A stretch of 64,000 nucleotides of DNA. It comes from Xenoacremonium recifei. Lineage: Eukaryota; Ascomycota; Sordariomycetes; Hypocreales; Nectriaceae. The DNA lies in contig WOFQ01000009.1 of NCBI GenBank assembly GCA_012184525.1, forward strand, positions 186,001 to 250,000, read 5' to 3'. The notes beneath the pieces are model-generated. The model was not told the origin of the DNA. It made no database searches and worked only from the letters and a program-made list of their open reading frames with translations. Positions 55,645 through 64,000 of this stretch are shown one piece after another. The translations under genes and the position numbers were made by a program. Position 1 is the first letter of the stretch. Every line of letters starts with the position of its first letter.

Positions 55645-57506
55645 GGCTACACACTGAATATTTACAAGTTACACCTTGGTTTGTAATCTTCGGACGCACC
55701 GGACCGACCAAGAACGTGAGAGCACGTGATGTTTAATAATCATTCGACTCTGCTACCCTAGAGGCATGCCTCGAAAAAGTCATGCCATCATTATCTTCTT
55801 CGGGAAATAGGATGCCTAAGTTCATCTCGCTTTGGACATATGATTCGATTTGTTAAGCAACTTCACATGTGAAAAGAGTTCGAGTTTGATGTGCACATTG
55901 TGATGTTGGAATATGCAACAATATTGCTGTAATAATTCTCCAACATGCCGAGCTTCCTTTGCGCTAACAAACCCACCGTAATCAACGAGACATCTTACTG
56001 TACAGTGATCACTAAGAATTTACAGCGTACTTGTCAAGCGCCGACAAATATGAATTAATCTCGACATGCAGTCTCTCGTCAATCATCTCGGTCATATACC
56101 CACCGCTTGTTGATCAAATCGTGCATACTAATTTGTGCAATAAAACGTTGCATCGTGACAAAACTAGCAAACAGAGAGGGGCTGCCGGATGAGGCTGAAC
56201 CGTCTCCCCAGCTCATAAGAGTATCAGTATAGAGCCCACAGGGCTGTGCATGCTGCTGATGTTCCCTGTTCCTCTCAGCCGCCGATGCATGTCACCTTTC
56301 GCACGTGCCGGCTTCGCGCGCGGCTTCACCAGACCAAGCCGGCGCCAGCAATCCTTCCAATAAATGCAATACAGGAGTTGGGTGACGGTTCGATCTAGGG
56401 ACAGGGGTGCCCTAGACGTGCCCCTGAGCCGCCTCAAGCTGACTGAGAGCGGCCGCGCTAATAACCTACGATGCGAATAGATGAAATAGCTCATCACATC
56501 ATCGTTATGAAATGACTTCAGAGTCCAATGACACCGAAGAGCCCTAAAAGCTTGAATGAAGTTGGAAACGGAACAAGAATGTCAGGAGTCTGGCCCTGGG
56601 GATTGACCTGCACGAGCCACCACCCACTCCCCCCAGATTACGCTACTGACAGCTTGTTTGCTTGGGCAAACTCAACCCATGCGAGGACGGGAATTACCAT
56701 CGGAGATTTCGGCGTCGCGCTCAAAAATAGCAGGTAGGTAATTATGCTCTTTATTGAAATGCGCCGATTGCAGGGGAATTCGGCCGAAATCCCCACTATG
56801 ATTGACATCCAGATCGCAGAATTGGGCAGCTGAGCCAGGCTAGATCGTGGCCATCTACTGGAGATGCCACTAGGGACTTCAGACGACACCACGGGGTCAC
56901 AGCTTCGACATGGGAGTATGTCGTTGGATCAAAATCCTAGCCTCTCTATGCCCAGACGGGCTAAAATGTCCCCCAAGTCGACCACAATCACCAGAATCAC
57001 GTGGAGGAAACCTCACGCGTCACCCAATCTGTCACGGATTGACGAATTAGCCGCAGCCAGAATGGTTCATCCATAGTAAGTGACTATATTGGACGTGACA
57101 GAGCTACCCCAGCTTGTTTGGCCCCTGGTGTTTCGCCCGTTCGGAGCGCTGGTCTTCCCGATCAGATGGCCCGAATAGCTGAAGGGGTCATGACCGAAGT
57201 GCTGCAGACTTCCCTTAGTTCATCCCAGGTTGCTTAGATCTTGTATCGGAGAGTGGAGCGTACCTGAATCTCAGACCTTGATGCCCCTAAAGAAGATGGC
57301 GGTGATGCCACCACGAGAGCGGCCCACCTGATGGCGATCGTAGGTATATAAGACCGGCACGAGATGTCTTCAGTCACGATTGTGCTCTGCAGACTGTCTC
57401 CGGTAGGCTGGTTGTCGCTCACTTAAGTCGCGCTCTCTTCGTTCGTTTTATTTGATCTTTTTCGTTCTTTACCGTCGTTCTTTACATCAAGACACACTCA
57501 CTCAAC
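55645..57506. other. Intergenic, about 1.9 kb
   Basis: It separates the zinc-cluster gene from the GH64 gene; the two are divergent. Only short frames occur (for example 56528-56737 and 56864-57076), without family resemblance or splice support. It holds the promoters of both genes. Confidence 0.5.
57345..57352 (+). promoter_or_regulatory. TATA element of the GH64 gene
   Basis: TATATAAG lies 155 bases before the start codon, followed by a pyrimidine-rich leader (57420-57500, CTTCGTTCGTTTTATTTG type) usual for well-expressed fungal genes. Confidence 0.5.
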
Positions 57507-58930
57507 ATGCGCTCACTCTCTCTTTTGGCCGCCCTTGTTGGCGCGGCCATGGCCATTCCTTCAAATTACAACGCGCCTCGCGCTGCCCTGACCTCCAAGG
57601 GCTTCACCAAGGCCGATCCTGGCGGCATCAACGATATCGTCATCACTGCCGACAACACTCTCAACGGCACCTACCACGACAACACTACCACCGTTGTTAC
57701 GCCCCGGGCCGCAACCTCCGACCCGGTCACCCTCAAGTTTGTGAACAACTTCAGCGGGGGTTCTGTCAACGCCTACATCACTGGTCTTGATAGCACCGGA
57801 GCTATCGTCTTCATTGCTGCCGATGGTAGCCTCGTCTACCCCAGTTCCGGCGGCTCGACCACCCCTGTTGAGATCACTGAGGACATTGCTATCCCTCTTA
57901 CAGCTGAAGGCTCAACCTTGACCTTCACAGTGCCTATTGATCTGTCGTCTGGTCGCGTCTACTTCTCTGAGGGAGACCTCCATTTCTACATGGTCGATAC
58001 TGGCTCGGGAGATGGACTTGTGCAGCCCAGTGCTGTGAACCTGTGAGTTGAAATTAGTACCTTAAGCTGGGAGATTTCCTACAAGCGTCAGTCCTTGTTT
58101 ACTGACCATGCATTAGGCAGGACCCTAGCGCAGGAGTCAACTGGGGCTTCGTCGAGTTCACCTACACCAACGGTGTCATCTACTGCAACATTTCTTACGT
58201 AGATTTCGTCGGTTTGGTCCTCGGCATGGAGCTTGCTCTGACTGATGGAACCACTCAGTCTGCATACGGACTCGAAGCCGACAGTGCTAGCAACATCTGC
58301 AACGGCTTGGTCACGCAAGGAAACAGTGACGGCTACCCTTGGAGCTCCATGTGTATTGCTGACTCTTCTGGCAACCCTCTCCGAGTTCTGTCTCCTGGCA
58401 ACTACTACGACATCGACTCCGACGCTTTCGCAGACTACTGGACTGACTACGTCGACCAAGTCTGGACCCAGTACACATCTTCAGCTCTCACCATCAACAC
58501 CCAGACCGATGCTGGAGATGTTGCTTGCCAAGTGTCCGGAGATACCATGTCTTGTGCAGGCGACAACCGGGATTACGCGAAGCCAGCTCAGGACGACATC
58601 TGGGGTTGCAACACTGGCACCTTTGCCGAGCTGAGCACTGACAACGCGATTCACATTGCTGTTGTTCCTCGTCTTTGCGCTGCTTTCGTCCGCTCCACCC
58701 TCCTCCTTGATGGTGGCAACGTCCAGCCAAGCCTGCCCTCCACTGACTACTACACCGTCAGCCCTACCAACCACTACAGCAGACTTGTGCACTCGTTTGA
58801 GGTCGATGGCCGTGGCTATGCATTCTCTTTTGACGATGTCAACCCCGCCAACGACCAGAACGAGTCTGGCGAGCTCTCTGGTAGCGGTGTTGAGGCTTTG
58901 ACTGTGTACGTTGGTGCTCCTCCTTCCTAA
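57507..58930 (+). CDS. Secreted GH64 beta-1,3-glucanase
   Basis: Exons 57507-58042 and 58117-58930 (449 aa). A signal peptide (MRSLSLLAALVGAAMA, cleavage before IPSN) is followed by the beta-barrel N-terminal half: DPVTLKFVNNFSGGSVNAYITGLDSTG, IPLTAEGSTLTFTVP and GRVYFSEGDLHFYM. The thaumatin-like half, with QDPSAGVNWGFVEFTYTNG, IYCNISYVDFVGL and LLDGGNVQP...YYTVSPTNHYSRLVH, completes glycoside hydrolase family 64. These enzymes release long oligosaccharides from beta-1,3-glucan, acting on the fungus's own or another's cell wall. Acidic candidates for catalysis lie in the EFTYTNG and EGDLHFY blocks. Strong codon bias toward C-ending codons and a tidy TATA-leader suggest high expression. Confidence 0.93.
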
Positions 58931-59295
58931 ATGGAGTCCGCTTTCATCACCACACACCCTTGACTATACATGAGTCACATCACAGTTTAGAAGATGTATA
59001 GATGATTTTCTGTTTTCTGTAGGCAGTCTACGTCTCATCCTCTACGAATTTCCGCATTTTATCAGGGCCTGCGTCCTGATCTGTACAATATCTGGTTACG
59101 CTTGTTTGTATATATTTGCGACACAAACCTGTAAATATTGGTCGCGCATTGTTTATAGCTGTATATATGTTGCTTTTTTAAACTTTTTTCGTCTATTTTG
59201 TGAACTAAGAAGTTGCCGTTATCGATTTCTTTCTTGATATTACTTCGTATTATTGCTATCGCCATGGCTTACATCATAAATACTGCTATCGCCTC
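58931..59295. other. Convergent intergenic region
   Basis: 365 AT-rich bases between the GH64 and kinase stops, with TATATGTTGC-type and TTTTTAAAC stretches consistent with 3' processing signals. No gene. Confidence 0.5.
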
Positions 59296-61071
59296 TCAAT
59301 TTGTCACCGCAAGTCCGCTATGCAGACCACAGATTGCCACCATGGCTCCCCAAGCCCCTGGGTCAGGTGGGAGATCGCTTTCTTCGGTAACTCCAACGTA
59401 GGTCGCTCGCCCGAGTCGGGGCTTCATCTTCTTCGTCGCCTCGGCTCCCTGAATAGCTGCTTGAACGCCATCCACGAAACCTGTCTTTTCGATTATTTCG
59501 GCAAATGGAATCAGAGTATCCATGACAGTTCTATCCCCAACCTTGGCAGGAGTGTATCGCCTCAGATTCCCAAGGGCAGTTGTCAAAGCCTCTCCCCACA
59601 ACGACACAACGCCCTTTGACCTAGCAACCTCAACTTTCTTCTCGACGGCAGACCGTAACGACACAAAAAAAATCCCCAAGATGCCGCCAAGCGTGCCTCC
59701 CATCTTACTTTCCACTATGTCTTCCAACTCGTGAAGCACCTTCACAACGGATCCTGAGTTGGCCAAGCCATCGTCAAGGGCCGTAAGCAGCGATGTTGCG
59801 CCTGTCTTTAAGGTCTCCCCGCAGTCACCGTCACCTAAAACAGTATCCCACGCCGTTAAATTAGGTTCTGCCTTGATGATGGCGTCACAGGCGTTCCGTA
59901 ACATTTGCTCGAGGGTCGCAGGATCAACTTTCAGATCTCGGTGCTCTTCAACAACCTTTTCCTCTGAGCGTGGCGACTCCACTATCTGATCCTTTCGGTT
60001 GATTCTTGTCGTCTGCGAACCTGCCATAGATTCCCAGTGAGTGTTTGTCTTTACATCAAAGAACCCCTTGATCTCCTCGACAGAGTACCGACAATTCCGG
60101 GCGGCAGCGGAAACGTTGATGACCGAGACCGAGAATGCGGGTGCATTTAGCGAGGTCTCAAGGAATCCAGCACATAGACGCACAGGCTGTATCTTCCAAT
60201 CATTCAGAAGTTGTTCAAGAACCTCGTCGAGTAAGGCCCCCATCTCCAGATGAGACATACCGCCAAAGTTGCTGACCAGGAGCATCACTTCATCTCCAGA
60301 ACCAAACTTGACGTATCCACGTTTGGGGTCCTTCTCGTCCAAGCAAAGCTTCAAGATTTGTTGTACCAGTTCTGATGGTGAGGGGACGGGTGATATCTTG
60401 AGATACCCGGGTTCATTGTGAGGCCCAGTACCCAGCTCGACTTCGTCAGGCTCCAGCATTCCGTGCTCAGTCCGCCCAGGAACGTGACAGTGGTCCATGG
60501 TCGCAGCAATGGAGACAATCTGTTCAGAGAATGCAACTCCAAGATTGTATACATCGTCCAACGAGTGCCCTGCTCCAGCAGCTCCTCCCATAACTTTCAA
60601 TACTCCAATCTGGCCCGCCAATCCTCGGCGTCCAACCATAGATCCGGCTTTACCAACAGAGACATCGTCACCACAGATAATCATCCGACACCTGTGGCCC
60701 TTAGCGTTTGCCTTCTCGTTGGCGAGGCCAAAATGCAGACAGTCACCAGTGTAGTTGGTGATCACTAGAATTGTACCCTCATCACTCGGGGCTGCATCGA
60801 TCGCTGCTAGGATCTGCTTGGTGCTGGGGCTTGCGAATATGTCTCCTTGGACAGAAGCCGCAAGCATGTTTGTGCCAACATATCCGGTCCAAGCGGGCTC
60901 GTGTCCCGAACCACCTCCGCTTATGATGCTGACCTGAGATCTCGGGTGGCTTGTATCAAAAACGACACGGTTCACTTCATCTAGTCGTAAATCTGTGTTG
61001 TAAGATATGATGCCCCTTAAGGCTTTGTTGACCAGGCCATCGGAGGAGTCAAAAAGGTGTCGTTTGGACAT
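59296..61071 (-). CDS. Dihydroxyacetone kinase family enzyme (DhaK-DhaL fusion)
   Basis: A single exon of 591 aa from the ATG at 61071 (MSKRHLFDSSDGLVNKALRG); the open frame upstream has no ATG. The DhaK domain (1-340) shows SIISGGGSGHEPA (H57) and the substrate-binding His in ELGTGPHNEPG (H218), which forms a hemiaminal with the ketone substrate. The DhaL domain (~390-591) binds ATP-Mg through the aspartates in VLGDGDCGETL, with GGTLGGILGIFF and GDRTVMDTLIPF. The family phosphorylates dihydroxyacetone, glyceraldehyde or larger ketoses such as erythrulose. The canonical GIH is replaced by GPH before the covalent His, which may reflect another substrate. It lies head-to-head with an RpiB isomerase gene, suggesting a shared pathway. 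Confidence 0.92.
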   Translation of the reverse strand: MSKRHLFDSSDGLVNKALRGIISYNTDLRLDEVNRVVFDTSHPRSQVSIISGGGSGHEPAWTGYVGTNMLAASVQGDIFASPSTKQILAAIDAAPSDEGTILVITNYTGDCLHFGLANEKANAKGHRCRMIICGDDVSVGKAGSMVGRRGLAGQIGVLKVMGGAAGAGHSLDDVYNLGVAFSEQIVSIAATMDHCHVPGRTEHGMLEPDEVELGTGPHNEPGYLKISPVPSPSELVQQILKLCLDEKDPKRGYVKFGSGDEVMLLVSNFGGMSHLEMGALLDEVLEQLLNDWKIQPVRLCAGFLETSLNAPAFSVSVINVSAAARNCRYSVEEIKGFFDVKTNTHWESMAGSQTTRINRKDQIVESPRSEEKVVEEHRDLKVDPATLEQMLRNACDAIIKAEPNLTAWDTVLGDGDCGETLKTGATSLLTALDDGLANSGSVVKVLHELEDIVESKMGGTLGGILGIFFVSLRSAVEKKVEVARSKGVVSLWGEALTTALGNLRRYTPAKVGDRTVMDTLIPFAEIIEKTGFVDGVQAAIQGAEATKKMKPRLGRATYVGVTEESDLPPDPGAWGAMVAICGLHSGLAVTN

Positions 61072-61335
61072 CGTGACTGAAGATCTATGAAGGCGACCAC
61101 TGAAACCACGAGCTTGAGATGCACTGACAATCAGGGAATTTTGGAGAAGATCCTGGCCTACAGTTGCAGTTCTTAAGCAACGAGCTTCCTCCACTATTGA
61201 GTGCGCCAAGTGCACAGAAACTCGGAAGCACGAAAAGGGTCAAGTGCTACCATCGGAACTCATCAATTCTGCCGAAGCGACGGCAATTCAGCTCAGATAA
61301 TTGCTATTGAGTTACACCTCAAGATTTTCCTTCCC

Positions 61336-61355
61336 CGGATTAGCAATTACTGCCG
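61336..61355. promoter_or_regulatory. CGG-N14-CCG inverted half-site pair
   Basis: CGG at 61336-61338 and CCG at 61353-61355 face each other across 14 bases with an AT-rich core (AGCAATTACT). Such spaced pairs are the usual shape of Zn2Cys6 binding sites, although the spacing varies by regulator. Confidence 0.35.
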
Positions 61356-61403
61356 CTTTCAGAGCCCGATCCCGATGTTCGGGTTGAGCCTGATGACCCC
61401 GGA

Positions 61404-61427
61404 CGGATTTCCTAATTAGGCAATCCG
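61404..61427. promoter_or_regulatory. Near-perfect 24-bp palindrome, candidate operator
   Basis: The arms CGGATT and AATCCG flank the fully symmetrical core CCTAATTAGG, with one unpaired position between arm and core on each side. Eleven of twelve base pairs match. It lies near the middle of the divergent promoter, about 335 bases from each start, and its CGG/CCG ends fit a zinc-cluster dimer. Confidence 0.55.
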
Positions 61428-61656
61428 GGCTCACCCTTCCCGCTGCTCACGCTGGAATCGTGGCACATGACACGAAAACTTGCACGAGAATAAGCCCGTC
61501 AGAATGATTCAACAAGTCGAATCTCGCTCGGAATGCCGTTTTGGAAAATCGGTCGGACTGAATTTTACAGGGCGGTTGCATAAGCCGGGAGCCAGATACC
61601 GTCACATGGACTTCCCCAAACCTGCTTTCCGATGAGCCCTTGCCATATCTCTCGCG

Positions 61657-61662
61657 TATAAA
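61657..61662 (+). promoter_or_regulatory. TATA element of the RpiB gene
   Basis: TATAAA 79 bases upstream of the start codon, a usual distance for a fungal core promoter. Confidence 0.45.
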
Positions 61663-61740
61663 CACTGAGGTACAATTTTTAGGACTCTCAATACTGCATT
61701 GTCGCCCATCCTTTCCCTCGGTTCACTCTCTACCACAAAA

Positions 61741-62304
61741 ATGGCTCCCCAATGGAGAATTGCGATAGGATGCGACGTGAGTATACTAACCCTTACAGCC
61801 CATCCACTACCAGATTGGGGACTTTGGGGTCATGGCTCTGAGTTGGTCTGACGAAAACTCCAGGATGCGGGCATAAACTACAAGAACACCATCAAGAAGG
61901 ACTTTGAGGCAGATGATCGCGTCGTCGAAATTCTCGATGTCGGTTCAGATCACTCGGGGGACACGACACCCTACCCTCATCGGGCAGCTGAAGCAGCCCG
62001 CTTAGTCGCAGATGGCAAGGCAGATCGAGCCTTGTTGATCTGCGGAACAGGTCTTGGAGTGGCCATTTCAGCAAACAAGATCAAAGGCATCCGGGCAGTA
62101 ACAGCGCATGACAGCTTCAGCGTCGAGCGCGGGGTCAAGAGCAATAACGCACAAGTTCTTTGCATGGGTGAGAGGGTGGTAGGACTGGAGCTAGCGAGAC
62201 GCCTGGCTACCGAATGGCTAGGGTACGAGTTTGATCCTACGAGTCACAGCGCAAAGAAAGTCGAAGCCATAGAGGGCCTGGAAGCTCAAGCAGCAGGGGT
62301 TTGA
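61741..62304 (+). CDS. RpiB/LacAB-type sugar-phosphate isomerase
   Basis: Exons 61741-61776 and 61864-62304 (158 aa). The intron (GTGAGT...CTCCAG, 87 nt) falls right after IGCD, giving RIAIGCDDAGINYKNTIKKDF. Family marks are VGSDHSGDTTPYPHRAAEAA, LICGTGLGVAISANKIKGIRAV with the catalytic Cys, AHDSFSVERGVKSNNAQVLCMGERV, and a C-terminal helix. RpiB enzymes interconvert ribose/ribulose, allose/allulose or erythrulose/erythrose phosphates. The D-AG--YK start and PYPH resemble the erythrulose 4-phosphate isomerase branch more than classical ribose 5-phosphate isomerases, as far as can be judged by eye. Most fungi use RpiA for the pentose phosphate pathway, so this is probably a catabolic enzyme paired with the divergent kinase. 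Confidence 0.9.
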
Positions 62305-63653
62305 GAGCTGGGGGTGCCCTTGGATAGGCTGGTGTCCGATTCCGGACAGCTACATAGGGCCATCTAGTTTAAAAATAATGATTAGCTCCATCTTCCAGTT
62401 CATTTCGATCTCTGTATGTCTCGAAAATGTGTCAAAGTTGGAGAAAGAGTCGTGAATCGACAGCAGTGGGCCAGAGTGCCGGCATCCCCAAAGGGGAATC
62501 AACCCGAGACCCCACGGGGTAAATCCTGACCCAACACCAACAGGGTAATTCGGAAGGATGGTCACAGAGGTGCGTCCGGCCAGGGACACGAGGACAAATC
62601 CGAGTTGCAGCTGGCGCTGCAGCATCAGTCCACAGTGGTACCATGTGACCTGAAGACCTGAAATGTACTACCCCCCCAACCAGAGGCTTCGTGACCAATT
62701 ATTTGCAGTATTAAATAGTTCCAGCATGAATAACTCTGTTTAGAGGTTCGGGCACAGGCCAAATAAGTATAAGAGAAGGTCCTAGTCGACGATGATCGCC
62801 CAGCAGTCAGCTAGAAGTTGCATCACTGCTTCACTGGCGCCGTCCCTGGTCTTTGTACTATCCTTTTGAAAAGCTGGGCGGGAAGAGGTTTGCCGGAGCT
62901 GGAATTACTGAATTTCTCTCTGATCAGAAATTCCTTAGTACGAATATGTAGGAGACGCGCTCGGAGCGTGACCACCCAGGAAGTGTTGCAGATTGAGTTG
63001 ATATCATTTCACACTCTGTCCCGCAGGGGCAACGGCACAACTGCTAAAGACCGACAGGACAGAAGTTCAGTAATAGACAACGACTGGACAAGATAGTTAG
63101 AACGGAGCAAGGGCGAGGAAAGTGTGAGGTACCTACGCAGCAGATCCAGCAACGAGACATCGTCAATCGTAGGCATGATTACTCCAGTAGTTCCGCCCCG
63201 ACGTCATTAATGAGATAGCTATATCCAATGCGGGGAAACAATATCAATGTGATAGCGGGATCTCACGTTCACCCTGCCGGTTACTCAATCGACTGTGGAG
63301 CTGATTAGCTAGGTAGAGACGAGGAGAATATAAGCACAGGAGGTGACTAACATCTCACCCTACCGCCTCCATCACCCCGCCGCTGTTCGTGCGTATGTGA
63401 GGAAGGAGCTTTGGACCCGCGATTTTCCTCTGAAGGTAGTTCTTTTTGGGATCCGTAACTTAGATCAATCAACATCCTTTTCTCATTTTCTGCCGCTTCC
63501 ATCATCATCATCCCGCCGCTTCCAATCGAAACTGTTCAGTATACTGCAACCTGCATGCCAGCCGGCATGCCACCTTTCCACATCTTAAGCAACCCACAAG
63601 CCTCTGGCTATCGAAGAACTACAGAGACTGCAGTGAACAACGAGTCACACTAG
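62305..63653. other. Intergenic, about 1.35 kb
   Basis: Only short frames. It includes a run of C (62670-62677), scattered CCCC/GGGG patches (62480-62540) and a TCATCATCATC microsatellite near 63500. A candidate leader for the last gene, MPPFHILSNPQASGY at 63569, ends in a stop at 63651 just before an acceptor-like CACACTAG, so its link to the next exon is unproven. Confidence 0.4.
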
Positions 63654-64000
63654 CGACTCACCTTTAAAGGTGCCAAGTACTACCGACCCTGGATTGACGG
63701 GCTCGCCTTGACAGACGATATGGTAAGTAAAGCTTGAAGCTCATCAAACTGCTTGCTCGTTCATATTTGTAGGTGATCTACGAGGCCGTGTCAAAGAAAC
63801 TCCTGACGAAGGCCAGTCCCGTCTTCGTATGTGTATCCCCCGAGTACACGTACGCAGATTTTCACAAAATCACCAATTCGGAATCTCCAAATAAGGCTGC
63901 TGAAGAGATCAAGAACCAGCCAAGCTCAGGCTTTCCCAGTTCTCCGAAGAGTTCGCCACCCTCTGAAGCACGAAGACTCAGTCCGGAAGACTGCGACGAG
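63654..64000 (+). CDS. Unrecognised protein, 5' part (truncated by window edge)
   Basis: Two exons, 63654-63722 and 63773 to the window end, remain open. The 50-nt intron (GTAAGT, TTTGTAG) joins FKGAKYYRPWIDGLALTDDM to VIYEAVSKKLLTKASPVFVC. An acidic/serine-rich low-complexity region (SSGFPSSPKSSPPSEARRLSPEDCDE) follows. A start codon is not certain: an upstream exon ending before the acceptor at 63653 is needed. The YxPWIDGLxLxDDMVIYEAVSKKL block looks conserved, but I cannot name the family. Confidence 0.45.

Larger units (their letters stand above)
61072..61740. promoter_or_regulatory. Divergent promoter of the kinase and RpiB genes
   Basis: 669 bases between the two start codons, with no gene of its own. 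It contains the 24-bp palindrome (61404-61427), a CGG-N14-CCG pair (61336-61355) and a TATAAA (61657-61662) directed at the RpiB gene. The arrangement fits co-regulation by a zinc-cluster activator. Confidence 0.6.

Noticed and set aside
56213..57076. Several 60-95 codon frames in the long gap before the GH64 gene
   Set aside because: Basic, low-information products with no splice partners.
58088..58957. Long open frames on the minus strand opposite the GH64 gene
   Set aside because: Mirror frames caused by the strong C-ending codon bias of the GH64 gene; the plus-strand family match is unambiguous.
1..64000. CRISPR arrays, bacterial operons, rRNA genes or an intact transposase/reverse transcriptase
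   Set aside because: None seen; the sequence is eukaryotic nuclear DNA and no RT, integrase or transposase motif appears in the frames.

Overview
The window is nuclear DNA of a filamentous ascomycete, most likely a Fusarium-like Hypocreales species. Genes are spaced 0.3-3 kb apart on both strands and carry short introns (about 43-113 nt) with GTRAGT-like donors, CTRAC/CTAAY branch sites and YAG acceptors. The gene content is also typical: Zn2Cys6 regulators, two HET proteins, ankyrin and kinase signalling proteins, RTA1, DUF6594, GH64 and a TauD dioxygenase. All multi-exon models were built by hand from reading frame, splice signals and protein continuity; none is backed by transcript data.

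Layout. 1-6.3 kb: end of an MFS transporter, a TALE-homeobox/C2H2 regulator, and a Zn2Cys6 regulator with a GC-AG intron. 7.3-24.4 kb: a stretch rich in self/non-self-type genes. It holds a caspase-like protease fused to a degenerate kinase, a tiny four-part-conserved-looking protein (also with a GC-AG intron), a DUF6594 membrane protein, a 1,233-aa kinase-Sel1-ankyrin protein, an RTA1 protein, a HET protein and a ferroportin-like transporter. 24.4-32.3 kb: sparse, with two coiled-coil genes built from 21-nt repeats (one frameshifted) around a TauD dioxygenase. 32.3-39.5 kb: a decayed region with broken related fragments, degenerate GGATTAGGG-like tracts and an SF1 helicase gene interrupted by two in-frame TAG codons. 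40.3-45.5 kb: a D-2-hydroxyacid dehydrogenase, a DUF1275 membrane protein and a second HET protein. 46.3-55.6 kb: a Zn2Cys6 regulator, malate synthase, a second 2-hydroxyacid dehydrogenase ending in the peroxisomal signal SRL, and another Zn2Cys6 regulator. 57.5-62.3 kb: a secreted GH64 glucanase, then a head-to-head dihydroxyacetone-kinase-type kinase and RpiB-type isomerase. The window ends in an unrecognised partial gene.

The most coherent functional unit is the divergent kinase/RpiB pair. By analogy with bacterial tetritol catabolism it could phosphorylate a ketotetrose (erythrulose) and isomerise it to erythrose 4-phosphate. The shared promoter holds a near-perfect 24-bp palindrome with CGG/CCG ends. 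A second possible unit is the glyoxylate-linked pair malate synthase plus peroxisomal 2-hydroxyacid dehydrogenase, flanked on each side by a zinc-cluster regulator. The 7-24 kb stretch is a candidate allorecognition or immunity island, with the caspase-pseudokinase and kinase-ankyrin proteins as its most unusual members.
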